Assembly (NCBI RefSeq): GCF_014650115.1
Contig: NZ_BMUI01000020.1
Coordinates: 114,132 to 178,131, forward strand
Length of the DNA: 64,000 bases
Origin: Streptomyces olivaceoviridis
GTDB lineage: Bacteria > Actinomycetota > Actinomycetes > Streptomycetales > Streptomycetaceae
Direction: 5' to 3'
Position 1 is the stretch's first letter; each line of letters starts with the position of its first letter. A program made the position numbers and the translations under genes. Under the pieces are notes generated by a model. It was given only the letters and a program-made list of their open reading frames with translations, was not told the origin of the DNA and searched no databases. Below are positions 1 to 8,011 of the stretch, in pieces.

Positions 1-950
1 CCGGCTTCCGGGTCCGGCTGCGCTTCGACTGGCGGGGTCACGGCCTGGGCAAGGCCGCGATGCTCGCCAAGTGGACGGTCCTGTTCGTCCTCGCCAACCA
101 GGCGGGCGCCATGGTCGTCACCCAGTTGTCCACCGCCGCCGGCAAGGACTCCGGGGTCAAGGGCACCGGCTTCGCCGCCTACGCCAACGCCCAGCTGATC
201 TGGGGCCTGCCGCAGGCCATCATCACCGTCTCCCTGATGGCCGCCCTGCTGCCGCGCATCTCGCGCTCGGCCGCCGAGGACGACACGGGCGCCGTCCGCG
301 ACGACATCTCCCAGGGTCTGCGCACCACCGCGGTCGCCATCGTGCCGATCGCCTTCGGGTTCGTCGCGCTCGGCATCCCGATGTGCACGCTGATCTTCGG
401 CTCCGCCGGTACCGGCGCGGCCACCAACATGGGCTACATGCTGATGGCCTTCGCCCTCGGTCTGATCCCCTACTCCGTGCAGTACGTCGTCCTGCGCGCC
501 TTCTACGCCTACGAGGACACCCGCACCCCCTTCTACAACACGGTCATCGTGGCCGTGGTCAACGCCGGAGCCTCGGCCCTGTGCTACTTCCTGCTGCCGT
601 CGCGCTGGGCCGTCGCCGGCATGGCCGCCGCCTACGGCCTCGCATACGCCATCGGGGTGGGCGTCGCCTGGCGCCGACTGCGCCAGCGGCTGGGCGGGGA
701 CCTGGACGGCTCGCGTGTGCTGCGCACCTACGCGCGACTGGGTATCGCCTCGGTTCCGGCGGCCCTCCTCAGCGGCGCGGCCTGCTACGGCATCGGGCAC
801 ACCCTCGGCCTGGGCGTCGTCGGCTCCTTCGCCGCGCTGCTCGCCGGTGGTGTCGTTCTGTTCGGCGTCTTCTTCCTCGCCGCCCGCCGGATGCGCATCG
901 AGGAACTCAACTCGCTCGTCGGTATGGTGCGCGGGCGTCTGGGGCGTTGA
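1..950 (+). CDS. murJ: Lipid II flippase MurJ (MviN family), 3' part
   Basis: The reading frame is open from the window edge (first full codon at 3), so about 316 C-terminal residues are seen and the start lies upstream. The product is strongly hydrophobic, with repeated membrane segments and the MATE-like MurJ pattern, including a segment ending in PYSVQYVVLRAFYAYEDT. MurJ moves lipid-linked peptidoglycan precursor across the cytoplasmic membrane. The next gene encodes a membrane-anchored pseudokinase; in mycobacteria the two are one polypeptide. The position upstream of sigM, its anti-sigma gene and trxBA matches the mycobacterial order. The identity is secure from synteny and family pattern, although the N-terminal half is not visible. 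Confidence 0.9.
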   Translation, partial: GFRVRLRFDWRGHGLGKAAMLAKWTVLFVLANQAGAMVVTQLSTAAGKDSGVKGTGFAAYANAQLIWGLPQAIITVSLMAALLPRISRSAAEDDTGAVRDDISQGLRTTAVAIVPIAFGFVALGIPMCTLIFGSAGTGAATNMGYMLMAFALGLIPYSVQYVVLRAFYAYEDTRTPFYNTVIVAVVNAGASALCYFLLPSRWAVAGMAAAYGLAYAIGVGVAWRRLRQRLGGDLDGSRVLRTYARLGIASVPAALLSGAACYGIGHTLGLGVVGSFAALLAGGVVLFGVFFLAARRMRIEELNSLVGMVRGRLGR

Positions 951-1068
951 GGCGAGGGTAGGCGCACAACCATCGTCCGCCGCTGTGTGTCGTGCATAGC
1001 GGCGGACTGTGGGCACAATTGGTTTCGGCGTCGGACAGCGTGCAACGGATGGGGAGGCAGGGACGACG

Positions 1069-2790
1069 GTGGCGGAACGGAGCACGGCTGCCGTCGACGT
1101 GGCAGACAACAGCGGTGAGCAGCCGCTGACCGCCAAGGCGGACCAGTCCACGGCCGACGGGGTGGCCAAGAACCCGGAGCGGGGCACCGACAGCGTGGAG
1201 GCACAGGGGAGCGGCGGAACCGAAGGTCCCGGACGGAAGGCTTCGCCTCCGGAGTTGCACAGCGGTCACAAGCTCGCCAGACGCTACCGACTGGAGGAGT
1301 GCGTCACCCGTCTGGACGGATTCAGCAGTTGGCGTGCGGTCGACGAGAAACTCCGTCGTGCCGTCGGCGTCCACGTACTGCCCGCGGACCACGCCCGGGC
1401 CCGTTCCGTCCTCGCCGCCGCCCGTTCCTCGGCGCTCCTCGGCGATCCGCGCTTCGTGCAGGTCCTCGACGCCGTCGAGGAGAACGACCTCGTCTACGTC
1501 GTCCACGAGTGGCTGCCCGACGCCACCGAACTGTCCACGCTGCTCGCCGTCGGCCCCCTGGAGCCGCACGACGCCTACCAGATGGTCAGTCAGGTCGCCT
1601 CCGCCATGGCCGCCGCGCACCGGGAGGGTCTCGCCCATCTGCGGCTGAACCCGAACGCCGTGCTGCGCGCCTCCACCGGCCAGTGGCGCATCCGTGGTCT
1701 CGCCGTGAACGCCGCCTTGCGGGGCGTCACCTCCGACACCCCGCAGCGCACCGACACCGAGGCGATCGGCGCCCTGCTGTACGCGGCGCTGACCCAGCGC
1801 TGGCCCTACGAGAGCGACGCCTACGGTCTGTCCGGTCTCCCCAAGGACATCGGCCTCATCCCTCCGGACCAGGTGCGGGCCGGTGTGCACCGCGGCCTGT
1901 CCGAACTCGCCATGCGCGCCCTCGTCAACGACGGTGCCACGGCGTCCCGTCACGAGGCTCCGTGCACCACGCCGGAGGAGCTGGTGAAGGCGATCGGTGA
2001 GATGCCGCGCATCCGCCCGCCCGAGCCGTCGTTCACGGCCCCGCCGGAGTACCAGCGCACGACCTACCAGCAGGGCACCTACGGCCGCCCGGCCCCGCAC
2101 CCGGGGGTCACACAGCCGATCGCTCCCCCGCCGCCCCCGCTCCAGAGCCGCACCGGGAAGGCCCTGAAGTGGGCGGTCTCGGCCCTGCTCATCGCCGCAC
2201 TGGGACTGGGCAGCTGGCAGCTGGCGGACGCTCTGATGGACCAGAGCGGGAAGTCGGACGACACCAACAAGAGCCAGACGACGGACGGCGGCGACAAGAA
2301 CGCCGTGAAGCCGAAGCCGACTCCGATAAAGATCCAGAACGGCCAGGAGTTCGTCGCCAAGGGCGACGCCCAGAGTCCCGGTAACGTCGCCAAGACGTAC
2401 GACGGCGACGCCTCGACGTACTGGAAGACCAAGAGCTTCAACGAAGGTCCGACGATCGCGCCGTTCAAGCCGGGCGTCGGCATCGTGTACGACCTCGGCT
2501 CGGCCAAGGAGCTCGGCGCGGCCACCATCGACCTCCGCTACGGCGGTGACCACACGACGGTCGAGCTGTACGCCGCGGATTCGCTGTCCCCGGCCTCGCT
2601 GGATTCCATGACGAAGATCGGCAGCGTCACGACGACGGGCACCACGGCCACGGTGAAGGTCAGCAAGCCGGTCAAGACGCAGTACGTTCTCGTCTGGCTG
2701 ACGGCCGTGCCCAACTCGGGGTACGACTCCACCCTGTACGCCAGTGCCGGCTACAAGCAGGCCATCGGCGAAGTGAAGTTCACGGGCTGA
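1069..2790 (+). CDS. Membrane-anchored pseudokinase with extracytoplasmic discoidin-like domain (MurJ partner)
   Basis: Residues about 69-310 have a Ser/Thr kinase fold signature, but the catalytic loop reads HLRLNPN instead of HRDxxxxN and the DFG motif is absent (RGLAV), so catalysis is unlikely. A Pro-rich linker (about 320-360) leads to one membrane segment (about 365-386). A C-terminal domain of about 145 residues (YDGDASTYWKT, VYDLGSAKELG) resembles F5/8-type carbohydrate-binding folds. The GTG at 1069 is preferred over the ATG at 1009 because a GGAGG lies about 11 bases upstream and the extra 20 residues look non-conserved. In M. tuberculosis the equivalent domains are fused to MviN, where the phosphorylated pseudokinase recruits FhaA. 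Here they form a separate 573-residue protein. A role in controlling MurJ is inferred. Confidence 0.85.
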   Translation: MAERSTAAVDVADNSGEQPLTAKADQSTADGVAKNPERGTDSVEAQGSGGTEGPGRKASPPELHSGHKLARRYRLEECVTRLDGFSSWRAVDEKLRRAVGVHVLPADHARARSVLAAARSSALLGDPRFVQVLDAVEENDLVYVVHEWLPDATELSTLLAVGPLEPHDAYQMVSQVASAMAAAHREGLAHLRLNPNAVLRASTGQWRIRGLAVNAALRGVTSDTPQRTDTEAIGALLYAALTQRWPYESDAYGLSGLPKDIGLIPPDQVRAGVHRGLSELAMRALVNDGATASRHEAPCTTPEELVKAIGEMPRIRPPEPSFTAPPEYQRTTYQQGTYGRPAPHPGVTQPIAPPPPPLQSRTGKALKWAVSALLIAALGLGSWQLADALMDQSGKSDDTNKSQTTDGGDKNAVKPKPTPIKIQNGQEFVAKGDAQSPGNVAKTYDGDASTYWKTKSFNEGPTIAPFKPGVGIVYDLGSAKELGAATIDLRYGGDHTTVELYAADSLSPASLDSMTKIGSVTTTGTTATVKVSKPVKTQYVLVWLTAVPNSGYDSTLYASAGYKQAIGEVKFTG

Positions 2791-2815
2791 CGTCTCACCC
2801 GGACCGGAGGGGCAG

Positions 2816-3565
2816 ATGGCGGAGGGCGCCGGATACGACGGAGTGAGCGACCGCGACCTGCTCGCCCGCCACGTGGAAGGCGACCCCGAGGCATTCGGTG
2901 AGATCGTGCGGCGTCACCGGGACCGGCTCTGGGCGGTCGCCCTGCGGACCCTGGGGGACCGCGAGGAGGCCGCTGACGCGGTCCAGGACGCCCTGGTGTC
3001 GGCCTACCGGGCCGCCCACACCTTCCGGGGGCAGTCGGCCGTCACGACGTGGCTGCACCGGATCACGGTGAACGCCTGCCTGGACCGGGCACGTAAGGCG
3101 GCCTCGCGGAAGACGGCTCCGGTCGACGACACCGAGCGGCTGGAGCAGTTGCTGGAGCCGTACGAGTCCGCCTCGGCGCCGGCCGAACGCAAGGACGTGC
3201 ACCGACAGCTCCTCGAAGCGCTCGGCACCCTTCCGCCCGAGCAGCGGGCCGCTCTGGTCCTGGTGGACATGCAGGGTTACCCGGTGGCGGAGGCCGCGCG
3301 AATCCTCGATGTCCCCACGGGAACGGTGAAGAGCCGGTGCGCCCGGGGCAGGGCAAGGCTGCTGCCCCTGCTCACGCACCTACGGCCTGAAGGCACTCCG
3401 GCGGCGCGATCGGCCGGTGCCCCAGGCGGGAAAGAGACCGGCCCGGAAGGGAACCGGGGGCAGGGGTCATCCGTCCCACCGGCGACGGGGTCCCCGAGCG
3501 GACATCCCACGGACGCGGGACCGAGCGATACAGCTGTAGTGAAGGGCGGAGGTGGGCGAGCGTGA
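2816..3565 (+). CDS. sigM: ECF RNA polymerase sigma factor (SigM-like)
   Basis: This is a 249-residue ECF sigma factor. Region 2 lies at about residues 20-95 (RLWAVALRTLGDREEAADAV, then DALVSAYRA). Region 4 lies at about 130-180, with the helix-turn-helix AEAARILDVPTGTVKSRCAR. A disordered, charged C-terminal tail of about 65 residues exceeds the usual ECF length. The ATG at 2816 follows a GGAGGGG site. The stop overlaps the GTG of the next gene by four bases (GTGA, 3562-3565), so sigma and anti-sigma factors are translationally coupled. The symbol rests on synteny with the mycobacterial mviN-sigM-rsmA-trxB2-trxC order; the regulon cannot be read from the sequence. Confidence 0.9.
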   Translation: MAEGAGYDGVSDRDLLARHVEGDPEAFGEIVRRHRDRLWAVALRTLGDREEAADAVQDALVSAYRAAHTFRGQSAVTTWLHRITVNACLDRARKAASRKTAPVDDTERLEQLLEPYESASAPAERKDVHRQLLEALGTLPPEQRAALVLVDMQGYPVAEAARILDVPTGTVKSRCARGRARLLPLLTHLRPEGTPAARSAGAPGGKETGPEGNRGQGSSVPPATGSPSGHPTDAGPSDTAVVKGGGGRA

Positions 3566-4503
3566 CTTCCACGACAGACACGGCCGGGCACCCGGACGTC
3601 ACGGAGATCTCCGACCTCACCGAGGGCCTCCTTCCGCCGGATCGCAGCACCGACATACGGAGCCATCTGGACGCGTGCGAGGCGTGCGCGGACGTTTATA
3701 CGTCGCTGGAGGAGATCCGGGGCCTGCTCGGGTCGGTGCCGGCGCCGGAGCGCATGCCGGACGATGTGGTCGAGCGCATCGACGCCGCCCTCGCGGCGAA
3801 GGCACCACTGAACGCGGGCGGCGAGGACGTCGCAGGCGATGTTTCACGTGAAACGTCGCCCCTTACTGCCCCTCCCGGTGCACACCCTGCTGTCCACTCC
3901 ACTGTTCCTGCCACTGATCACCCCGCCGACCGCCCCGCAGGGCGCCCGCGCGCGGGGACCGGGCCCGGGCGCAAGGGGTCACAGCATGGGCGGCGCCGTG
4001 GTCGGCTTGTCCTGGGCGCCGTTCTCACCGCCGCGGTACTGGGGGCCGGAGGGCTGGTCGTGAAGTCACTCGGGGACACCACCGACCACACGACCGCCCA
4101 CGGGACACCGACCGCCTCCGCCGCCACCTTCTCCGGCGACAGCGTGCAGAACCAGGTGCACGCCCTCCTCACCACCAAGAGAAGTCTGCTGCCGGACAGC
4201 GCGAAGCCTCGGCTGGAAGGTGACGGCGGGTCGGACACGCCCGGCTCGACCGAGGGCCCCAACACCCTCCTCCAGACCACGGTTCCGGTCCCTGACTGTG
4301 TCCGGCAAGCGCTCAACCAGAGCGCCGACGTCCTGGGCGCCAAGACGGGAACGTACGCGGGGAAGCCCGCCTATCTCGTCGTCGTGGCCGACACACACGA
4401 CAGCAAGCAGGTCACCGCCTATGTGGTCGACGCGGCCTGTGTGCACCAGCAGACGGCTTCGGCCGGCACGGTCCTGCTGAAGCAGTCCGTCGCGCGTCAC
4501 TGA
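3562..4503 (+). CDS. Membrane-anchored ZAS-type anti-sigma factor
   Basis: The protein has 313 residues. Near residues 35-42 it carries an H-x3-C-x2-C motif (HLDACEAC), the signature of zinc-binding anti-sigma domains. A single membrane segment lies at about 148-168, followed by an outside domain of about 140 residues. It is coupled by a four-base overlap to the upstream ECF sigma gene and presumably holds that sigma factor at the membrane. Codons near residue 94 contain a perfect parS site (3841-3854), which forces the peptide DVSRETS in the linker between the anti-sigma domain and the membrane segment. Downstream lies the SigR-type promoter of trxB. Confidence in the anti-sigma role is high; the signal sensed is unknown. 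Confidence 0.87.
   Translation: MTSTTDTAGHPDVTEISDLTEGLLPPDRSTDIRSHLDACEACADVYTSLEEIRGLLGSVPAPERMPDDVVERIDAALAAKAPLNAGGEDVAGDVSRETSPLTAPPGAHPAVHSTVPATDHPADRPAGRPRAGTGPGRKGSQHGRRRGRLVLGAVLTAAVLGAGGLVVKSLGDTTDHTTAHGTPTASAATFSGDSVQNQVHALLTTKRSLLPDSAKPRLEGDGGSDTPGSTEGPNTLLQTTVPVPDCVRQALNQSADVLGAKTGTYAGKPAYLVVVADTHDSKQVTAYVVDAACVHQQTASAGTVLLKQSVARH
3841..3854. promoter_or_regulatory. parS centromere site inside the anti-sigma gene
   Basis: The perfect 14-base palindrome GTTTCACGTGAAAC matches the core of the bacterial parS consensus bound by ParB. It lies within the coding sequence of the anti-sigma factor, about 4.2 kb from the parB terminus. Confidence 0.95.
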
Positions 4504-4558
4504 GCTGGCTGGAACACTCCTTCGGTCGTTCCTGGGCACGCGTGTGCCGGGGCACACC

Positions 4559-4585
4559 GGGAATGCAGGGCCCGTAGGATCCGTT
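4559..4585 (+). promoter_or_regulatory. SigR-type promoter of trxB
   Basis: GGGAAT (4559-4564), an 18-base spacer, then GTT (4583-4585). This is an exact match to the Streptomyces SigR (thiol-stress) consensus. It is 72 bases upstream of the trxB start, as expected because trxBA is a classical SigR target. The leader downstream contains a small hairpin (GGTGGGA...TCCCACC, about 4592-4619). Confidence 0.85.
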
Positions 4586-4656
4586 GGGTGGGGTGGGACT
4601 CCCGAAAGGGGCTCCCACCGGTCGACTGACGCAGACCAGAGACGAGGAATCAAGCC

Positions 4657-5625
4657 GTGAGCGACGTCCGTAACGTGATCATCATCGGCTCCGGGCCCGC
4701 AGGCTACACGGCGGCGCTCTACACCGCCCGTGCGTCGCTGAAGCCCCTGGTGTTCGAAGGCGCCGTCACCGCGGGTGGCGCGCTGATGAACACCACCGAG
4801 GTGGAGAACTTCCCAGGCTTCCGCGACGGCATCATGGGCCCCGAGCTCATGGACAACATGCGCGCCCAGGCCGAACGCTTCGGTGCCGAGCTGATCCCGG
4901 ACGACATCGTCTCCGTCGACCTGACCGGTGAGATCAAGACCGTCACCGACACCGCGGGCACGGTCCACCGGGCGAAGGCCATCATCGTCACCACCGGCTC
5001 CCAGCACCGGAAGCTGGGCCTGCCGAACGAGGACACGCTCTCCGGTCGTGGCGTCTCCTGGTGCGCCACCTGTGACGGGTTCTTCTTCAAGGACCAGGAC
5101 ATCGTCGTGATCGGCGGTGGCGACACCGCGATGGAGGAGGCCACCTTCCTCTCGCGGTTCGCCAAGTCCGTGACGATCGTCCACCGCCGGGACACCCTGC
5201 GCGCCTCCAAGGCGATGCAGGAGCGCGCCTTCGGTGACCCGAAGATCAAGTTCGTCTGGGACAGCGAGGTCGCCGAGATCCAGGGCGACCAGAAGCTCTC
5301 CGGCCTGAAGCTGCGGAACGTCAAGACCGGTGAGCTGTCCGACCTGCCCGCGACGGGCCTGTTCATCGCGATCGGCCACGACCCGCGCACCGAGCTGTTC
5401 AAGGGCCAGCTGGACCTGGACGAGGAGGGCTACCTGAAGGTCGACTCCCCGTCCACCCGCACCAACGTGACCGGTGTCTTCGCCGCCGGCGACGTGGTGG
5501 ACCACACCTACCGCCAGGCGATCACCGCGGCCGGGACCGGCTGCTCCGCCGCCCTGGACGCCGAGCGCTTCCTCGCCGCCCTCGCGGACGCGGAGAAGGC
5601 GGAGCCCGAGAAGACCGCCGTCTGA
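4657..5625 (+). CDS. trxB: Thioredoxin reductase
   Basis: This 322-residue flavoprotein transfers electrons from NADPH through FAD and a redox-active disulfide to thioredoxin. Visible motifs are the FAD dinucleotide site GSGPAGYTAAL near the N-terminus, the active-site WCATCD with Cys136 and Cys139, the NADPH site GGGDTAMEEA, and the C-terminal FAD motif GVFAAGDVVD. The GTG start at 4657 has a GAGGAA site upstream. It is followed after 48 bases by trxA, and the pair forms the thiol-disulfide operon. The perfect SigR-type promoter upstream indicates induction by disulfide stress. Length is normal for the family. Confidence 0.97.
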   Translation: MSDVRNVIIIGSGPAGYTAALYTARASLKPLVFEGAVTAGGALMNTTEVENFPGFRDGIMGPELMDNMRAQAERFGAELIPDDIVSVDLTGEIKTVTDTAGTVHRAKAIIVTTGSQHRKLGLPNEDTLSGRGVSWCATCDGFFFKDQDIVVIGGGDTAMEEATFLSRFAKSVTIVHRRDTLRASKAMQERAFGDPKIKFVWDSEVAEIQGDQKLSGLKLRNVKTGELSDLPATGLFIAIGHDPRTELFKGQLDLDEEGYLKVDSPSTRTNVTGVFAAGDVVDHTYRQAITAAGTGCSAALDAERFLAALADAEKAEPEKTAV

Positions 5626-5673
5626 CCTTCCCTCTCCCTCACCCCACCGCACGACCAAGGTAAGGAGCCCACC

Positions 5674-6006
5674 GTGGCCGGCAACCTGAAGACTGTGACC
5701 GACGACTCCTTCGACCAGGAGGTCCTCAAGAGCGACAAGCCCGTCCTCGTGGACTTCTGGGCGGCGTGGTGCGGCCCGTGCCGTCAGATCGCCCCGTCCC
5801 TGGAGGCGATCGCCGCCGAGCACGGCGACAAGATCGAGATCGTCAAGCTCAACATCGATGAGAACCCGGGTACGGCCGCCAAGTACGGCGTCATGTCCAT
5901 CCCGACCCTGAACGTCTACCAGGGCGGCGAGGTTGCCAAGACCATCGTCGGCGCCAAGCCCAAGGCCGCGCTTCTCCGCGACCTCGAAGAGTTCATCACC
6001 AAGTGA
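5674..6006 (+). CDS. trxA: Thioredoxin
   Basis: A 110-residue cytoplasmic disulfide reductase with the classical active site WCGPC (Cys33 and Cys36) and the cis-proline region GVMSIPTLNVY. TrxB reduces it, and it in turn reduces client proteins, including the redox anti-sigma factor in Streptomyces. The GTG at 5674 follows AAGGAGC. The stop is followed directly by a parS site and then a strong terminator, which ends the sigM-trxA plus-strand block. Confidence 0.97.
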   Translation: MAGNLKTVTDDSFDQEVLKSDKPVLVDFWAAWCGPCRQIAPSLEAIAAEHGDKIEIVKLNIDENPGTAAKYGVMSIPTLNVYQGGEVAKTIVGAKPKAALLRDLEEFITK

Positions 6007-6007
6007 C

Positions 6008-6021
6008 GTTTCACGTGAAAC
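6008..6021. promoter_or_regulatory. parS site between trxA and its terminator
   Basis: A perfect GTTTCACGTGAAAC palindrome begins two bases after the trxA stop codon and ends where the terminator stem begins, so it sits in the transcribed 3' end of the trxBA mRNA. Confidence 0.95.
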
Positions 6022-6057
6022 ATGAAGGGGCCGACCCGCAAGGGCCGGCCCCTTCAT
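6022..6057. terminator. Terminator between trxA and the convergent GNAT gene
   Basis: A 16-base stem (6022-6037 with 6042-6057, one mismatch) and a GCAA loop. It lies between convergent genes, so it can serve both strands. Confidence 0.85.
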
Positions 6058-6072
6058 ATTGAGCCCTCTTCG

Positions 6073-6690
6073 CTACAGCGGCCTCAACGCGGGTTCCTTC
6101 TGGACCGCCCCCAGGAGCCGGTCGAGCGCCATCTCCACGTCTTCCTTCCAGGAGAGCGTGGACCGCAGCTCCAGCCGCAGCCGGGGATGCGTGGGGTGCT
6201 GCCGGACCGTCTTGAAGCCCACGGCCAGCAGATGCTCGGCGGGCAACAGACAGGCGGGCTCCTTCCAGCGGGAGTCCCCGAACGCCTCGATCGCCCTGAA
6301 GCCCCGGCGCAGCAGATCCTTGGCGACCGTCTGCACCAGCACCCGGCCCAACCCCTGCCCCTGGTATCCCGGCATGACGAAGCCGGTCATCAGCTGGACG
6401 GCGTCCGGCGAGACCGGGCTCGTGGGGAAGGCCGTCGAGCGAGGGACATAGGCCGGCGGGGCGTACAGAACGAAGCCCGCCGGTACGTCATCGACGTACA
6501 CCACCCGGCCGCACGACCCCCAGTCCAGCAGGACGGCGGAGATCCAGGACTCCTTCTCCAGTGCGGCCCTGCCCGCCGTCACAGCCGCTTCGCCGCTGAC
6601 AGGGTCCAGCTCCCAGAAGACACACGAACGACAACGGTGGGGAAGGTCCTGAAGGTTGTCCAGTGTGAGCGGCACGAGCCGACGCCCCAT
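6073..6690 (-). CDS. GNAT-family N-acetyltransferase
   Basis: A 205-residue protein with the GNAT acetyl-CoA binding motif A region (LMTGFVMPGYQGQGLGRVLV at about residues 105-125), including the QGQGLG pyrophosphate loop. The N-terminal half carries CRSCVFWELDP, a pattern seen in a conserved actinobacterial subgroup next to parB. The substrate is unknown. The start is ATG at 6690. It converges on trxA and is divided from parB by a spacer with a strong hairpin, so it is probably transcribed alone. Confidence 0.85.
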   Translation of the reverse strand: MGRRLVPLTLDNLQDLPHRCRSCVFWELDPVSGEAAVTAGRAALEKESWISAVLLDWGSCGRVVYVDDVPAGFVLYAPPAYVPRSTAFPTSPVSPDAVQLMTGFVMPGYQGQGLGRVLVQTVAKDLLRRGFRAIEAFGDSRWKEPACLLPAEHLLAVGFKTVRQHPTHPRLRLELRSTLSWKEDVEMALDRLLGAVQKEPALRPL

Positions 6691-6837
6691 GAAGGCTGAT
6701 CCTCGCTTCCTTCGCCCGCCGCATCGCGAGCGGCTGCCCCCGTCTCTCCACTCACAGATGCAGACGCTGTCCGGTGGATGCTCTATCTGATCGCATCGTA
6801 TCCACGATCGGATTCACTCGATACCGCCTCAAAGCAA

Positions 6838-6880
6838 AGAGCGGACCGTGTTCCGGTACACACCGGACACGGTCCGCTCT
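6838..6880. terminator. Terminator downstream of parB
   Basis: A long inverted repeat: left arm 6838-6856, right arm 6863-6880, 18 pairs with one bulged T. It begins 31 bases past the parB stop and closes the rsmG-parA-parB unit. Confidence 0.85.
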
Positions 6881-6910
6881 ACTGCTCCACGGGGCGGCGT
6901 CGCCCGAGGA

Positions 6911-8011
6911 TCAGCCCTGCGTCTCCTCGCCGTCGCTCTCCAGCAGGCTCTTCTGGAGGGCCAGCTTCTCGCCCGGGGCGAGCGTGCTGAGGATCCTCTC
7001 CAGATCATCCGCGGAGGCGAACTCCACGGTGATCTTGCCCTTCTTCTGGCCCAGCTCGACCTTTACCCGCGTCTCGAAGCGGTCCGAGAGCCGCGTGGCC
7101 AGCTCGTTCAGCGCCGGCGAAGGCACCGACCCGGCCCGGGGCCCCCGGGAACGCGAGGCCTTCTGAGGCCGCGAGCCCATCAACGTCACGATCTCTTCCA
7201 CGGAGCGGACCGACAGTCCCTCGGCCACGATCCGATGCGCCAGCCGGTCCTGCTCCTCAGAGTCCTCGACGGCCAGCAGCGCCCGGGCGTGGCCGGCCGA
7301 GAGCACTCCGGCCGCCACCCGCTTCTGGACGGTCGGGGACAGCTTCAGCAGACGCAGAGTGTTGGAAACCTGCGGACGGGACCGACCGATCCGGTCGGCC
7401 AGCTGGTCGTGCGTGCAGTTGAAGTCCTTCAGCAGCTGATCGTAGGCAGCGGCCTCTTCGATCGGGTTCAGCTGCGCGCGGTGCAGGTTCTCCAGCAGCG
7501 CGTCCAGGAGAAGCTTCTCGTCGTCCGTGGCCCGGACGATGGCGGGGATGGCTTCCAGACCGGCCTCACGGCAGGCGCGCCAGCGCCGCTCGCCCATGAT
7601 CAGCTCATAGCGGCCAGGACCCAGCTGCCGCACCACGACGGGCTGTAGGAGACCGACCTCCTTGATGGAGGTGACCAGTTCCTGGAGCGCGTCCTCGTCG
7701 AAGATCTCACGCGGCTGGCGTGGGTTCGGCGTGATGGCGTCGAGGGGGATCTCGGCGAAGTGGGCCCCCATCGGGGGCGCGGGCACCTCGACGGCCGGGC
7801 TCGCCGGAGCCACCTCCGTCCCCTGTGCAACCGGCGGCAGCGTGGCCACCTTCGCCGCTGCCACCCCGCGGTCGGTCGTCAGCACCGGAACGGCCCCGGG
7901 GGAGCTGGTTCCTCCGCCCCCCATCGCCGCCGGAACCGGCGCCTTCTCCGTCGGGGCAGCAGGGATCAGTGCGCCGAGACCACGGCCCAGACCCCTCCGT
8001 CGCTCGCTCAC
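6911..8011 (-). CDS. parB: Chromosome-partitioning protein ParB
   Basis: A 366-residue protein. The N-terminus RRGLGRGLGALIP matches the ParA-stimulating motif. The ParB/Spo0J domain includes GERRWRACREAG (CTP-binding box II), a helix-turn-helix (DRIGRSRPQVSNTLRLLKLS) contacting parS, and a C-terminal dimerisation segment ending ERILSTLAPGEKLALQKSLL. It loads at parS sites, four of which lie within 4 kb here, to organise origin regions before sporulation septation. The GTG at 8011 overlaps the parA stop by four bases, giving coupled expression. Confidence 0.97.
   Translation of the reverse strand: MSERRRGLGRGLGALIPAAPTEKAPVPAAMGGGGTSSPGAVPVLTTDRGVAAAKVATLPPVAQGTEVAPASPAVEVPAPPMGAHFAEIPLDAITPNPRQPREIFDEDALQELVTSIKEVGLLQPVVVRQLGPGRYELIMGERRWRACREAGLEAIPAIVRATDDEKLLLDALLENLHRAQLNPIEEAAAYDQLLKDFNCTHDQLADRIGRSRPQVSNTLRLLKLSPTVQKRVAAGVLSAGHARALLAVEDSEEQDRLAHRIVAEGLSVRSVEEIVTLMGSRPQKASRSRGPRAGSVPSPALNELATRLSDRFETRVKVELGQKKGKITVEFASADDLERILSTLAPGEKLALQKSLLESDGEETQG

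Noticed and set aside
4066..6057. Minus-strand open frame of 663 codons opposite the anti-sigma factor, trxB and trxA
   Set aside because: It covers three certain genes, starts inside their terminator, and has no family pattern.
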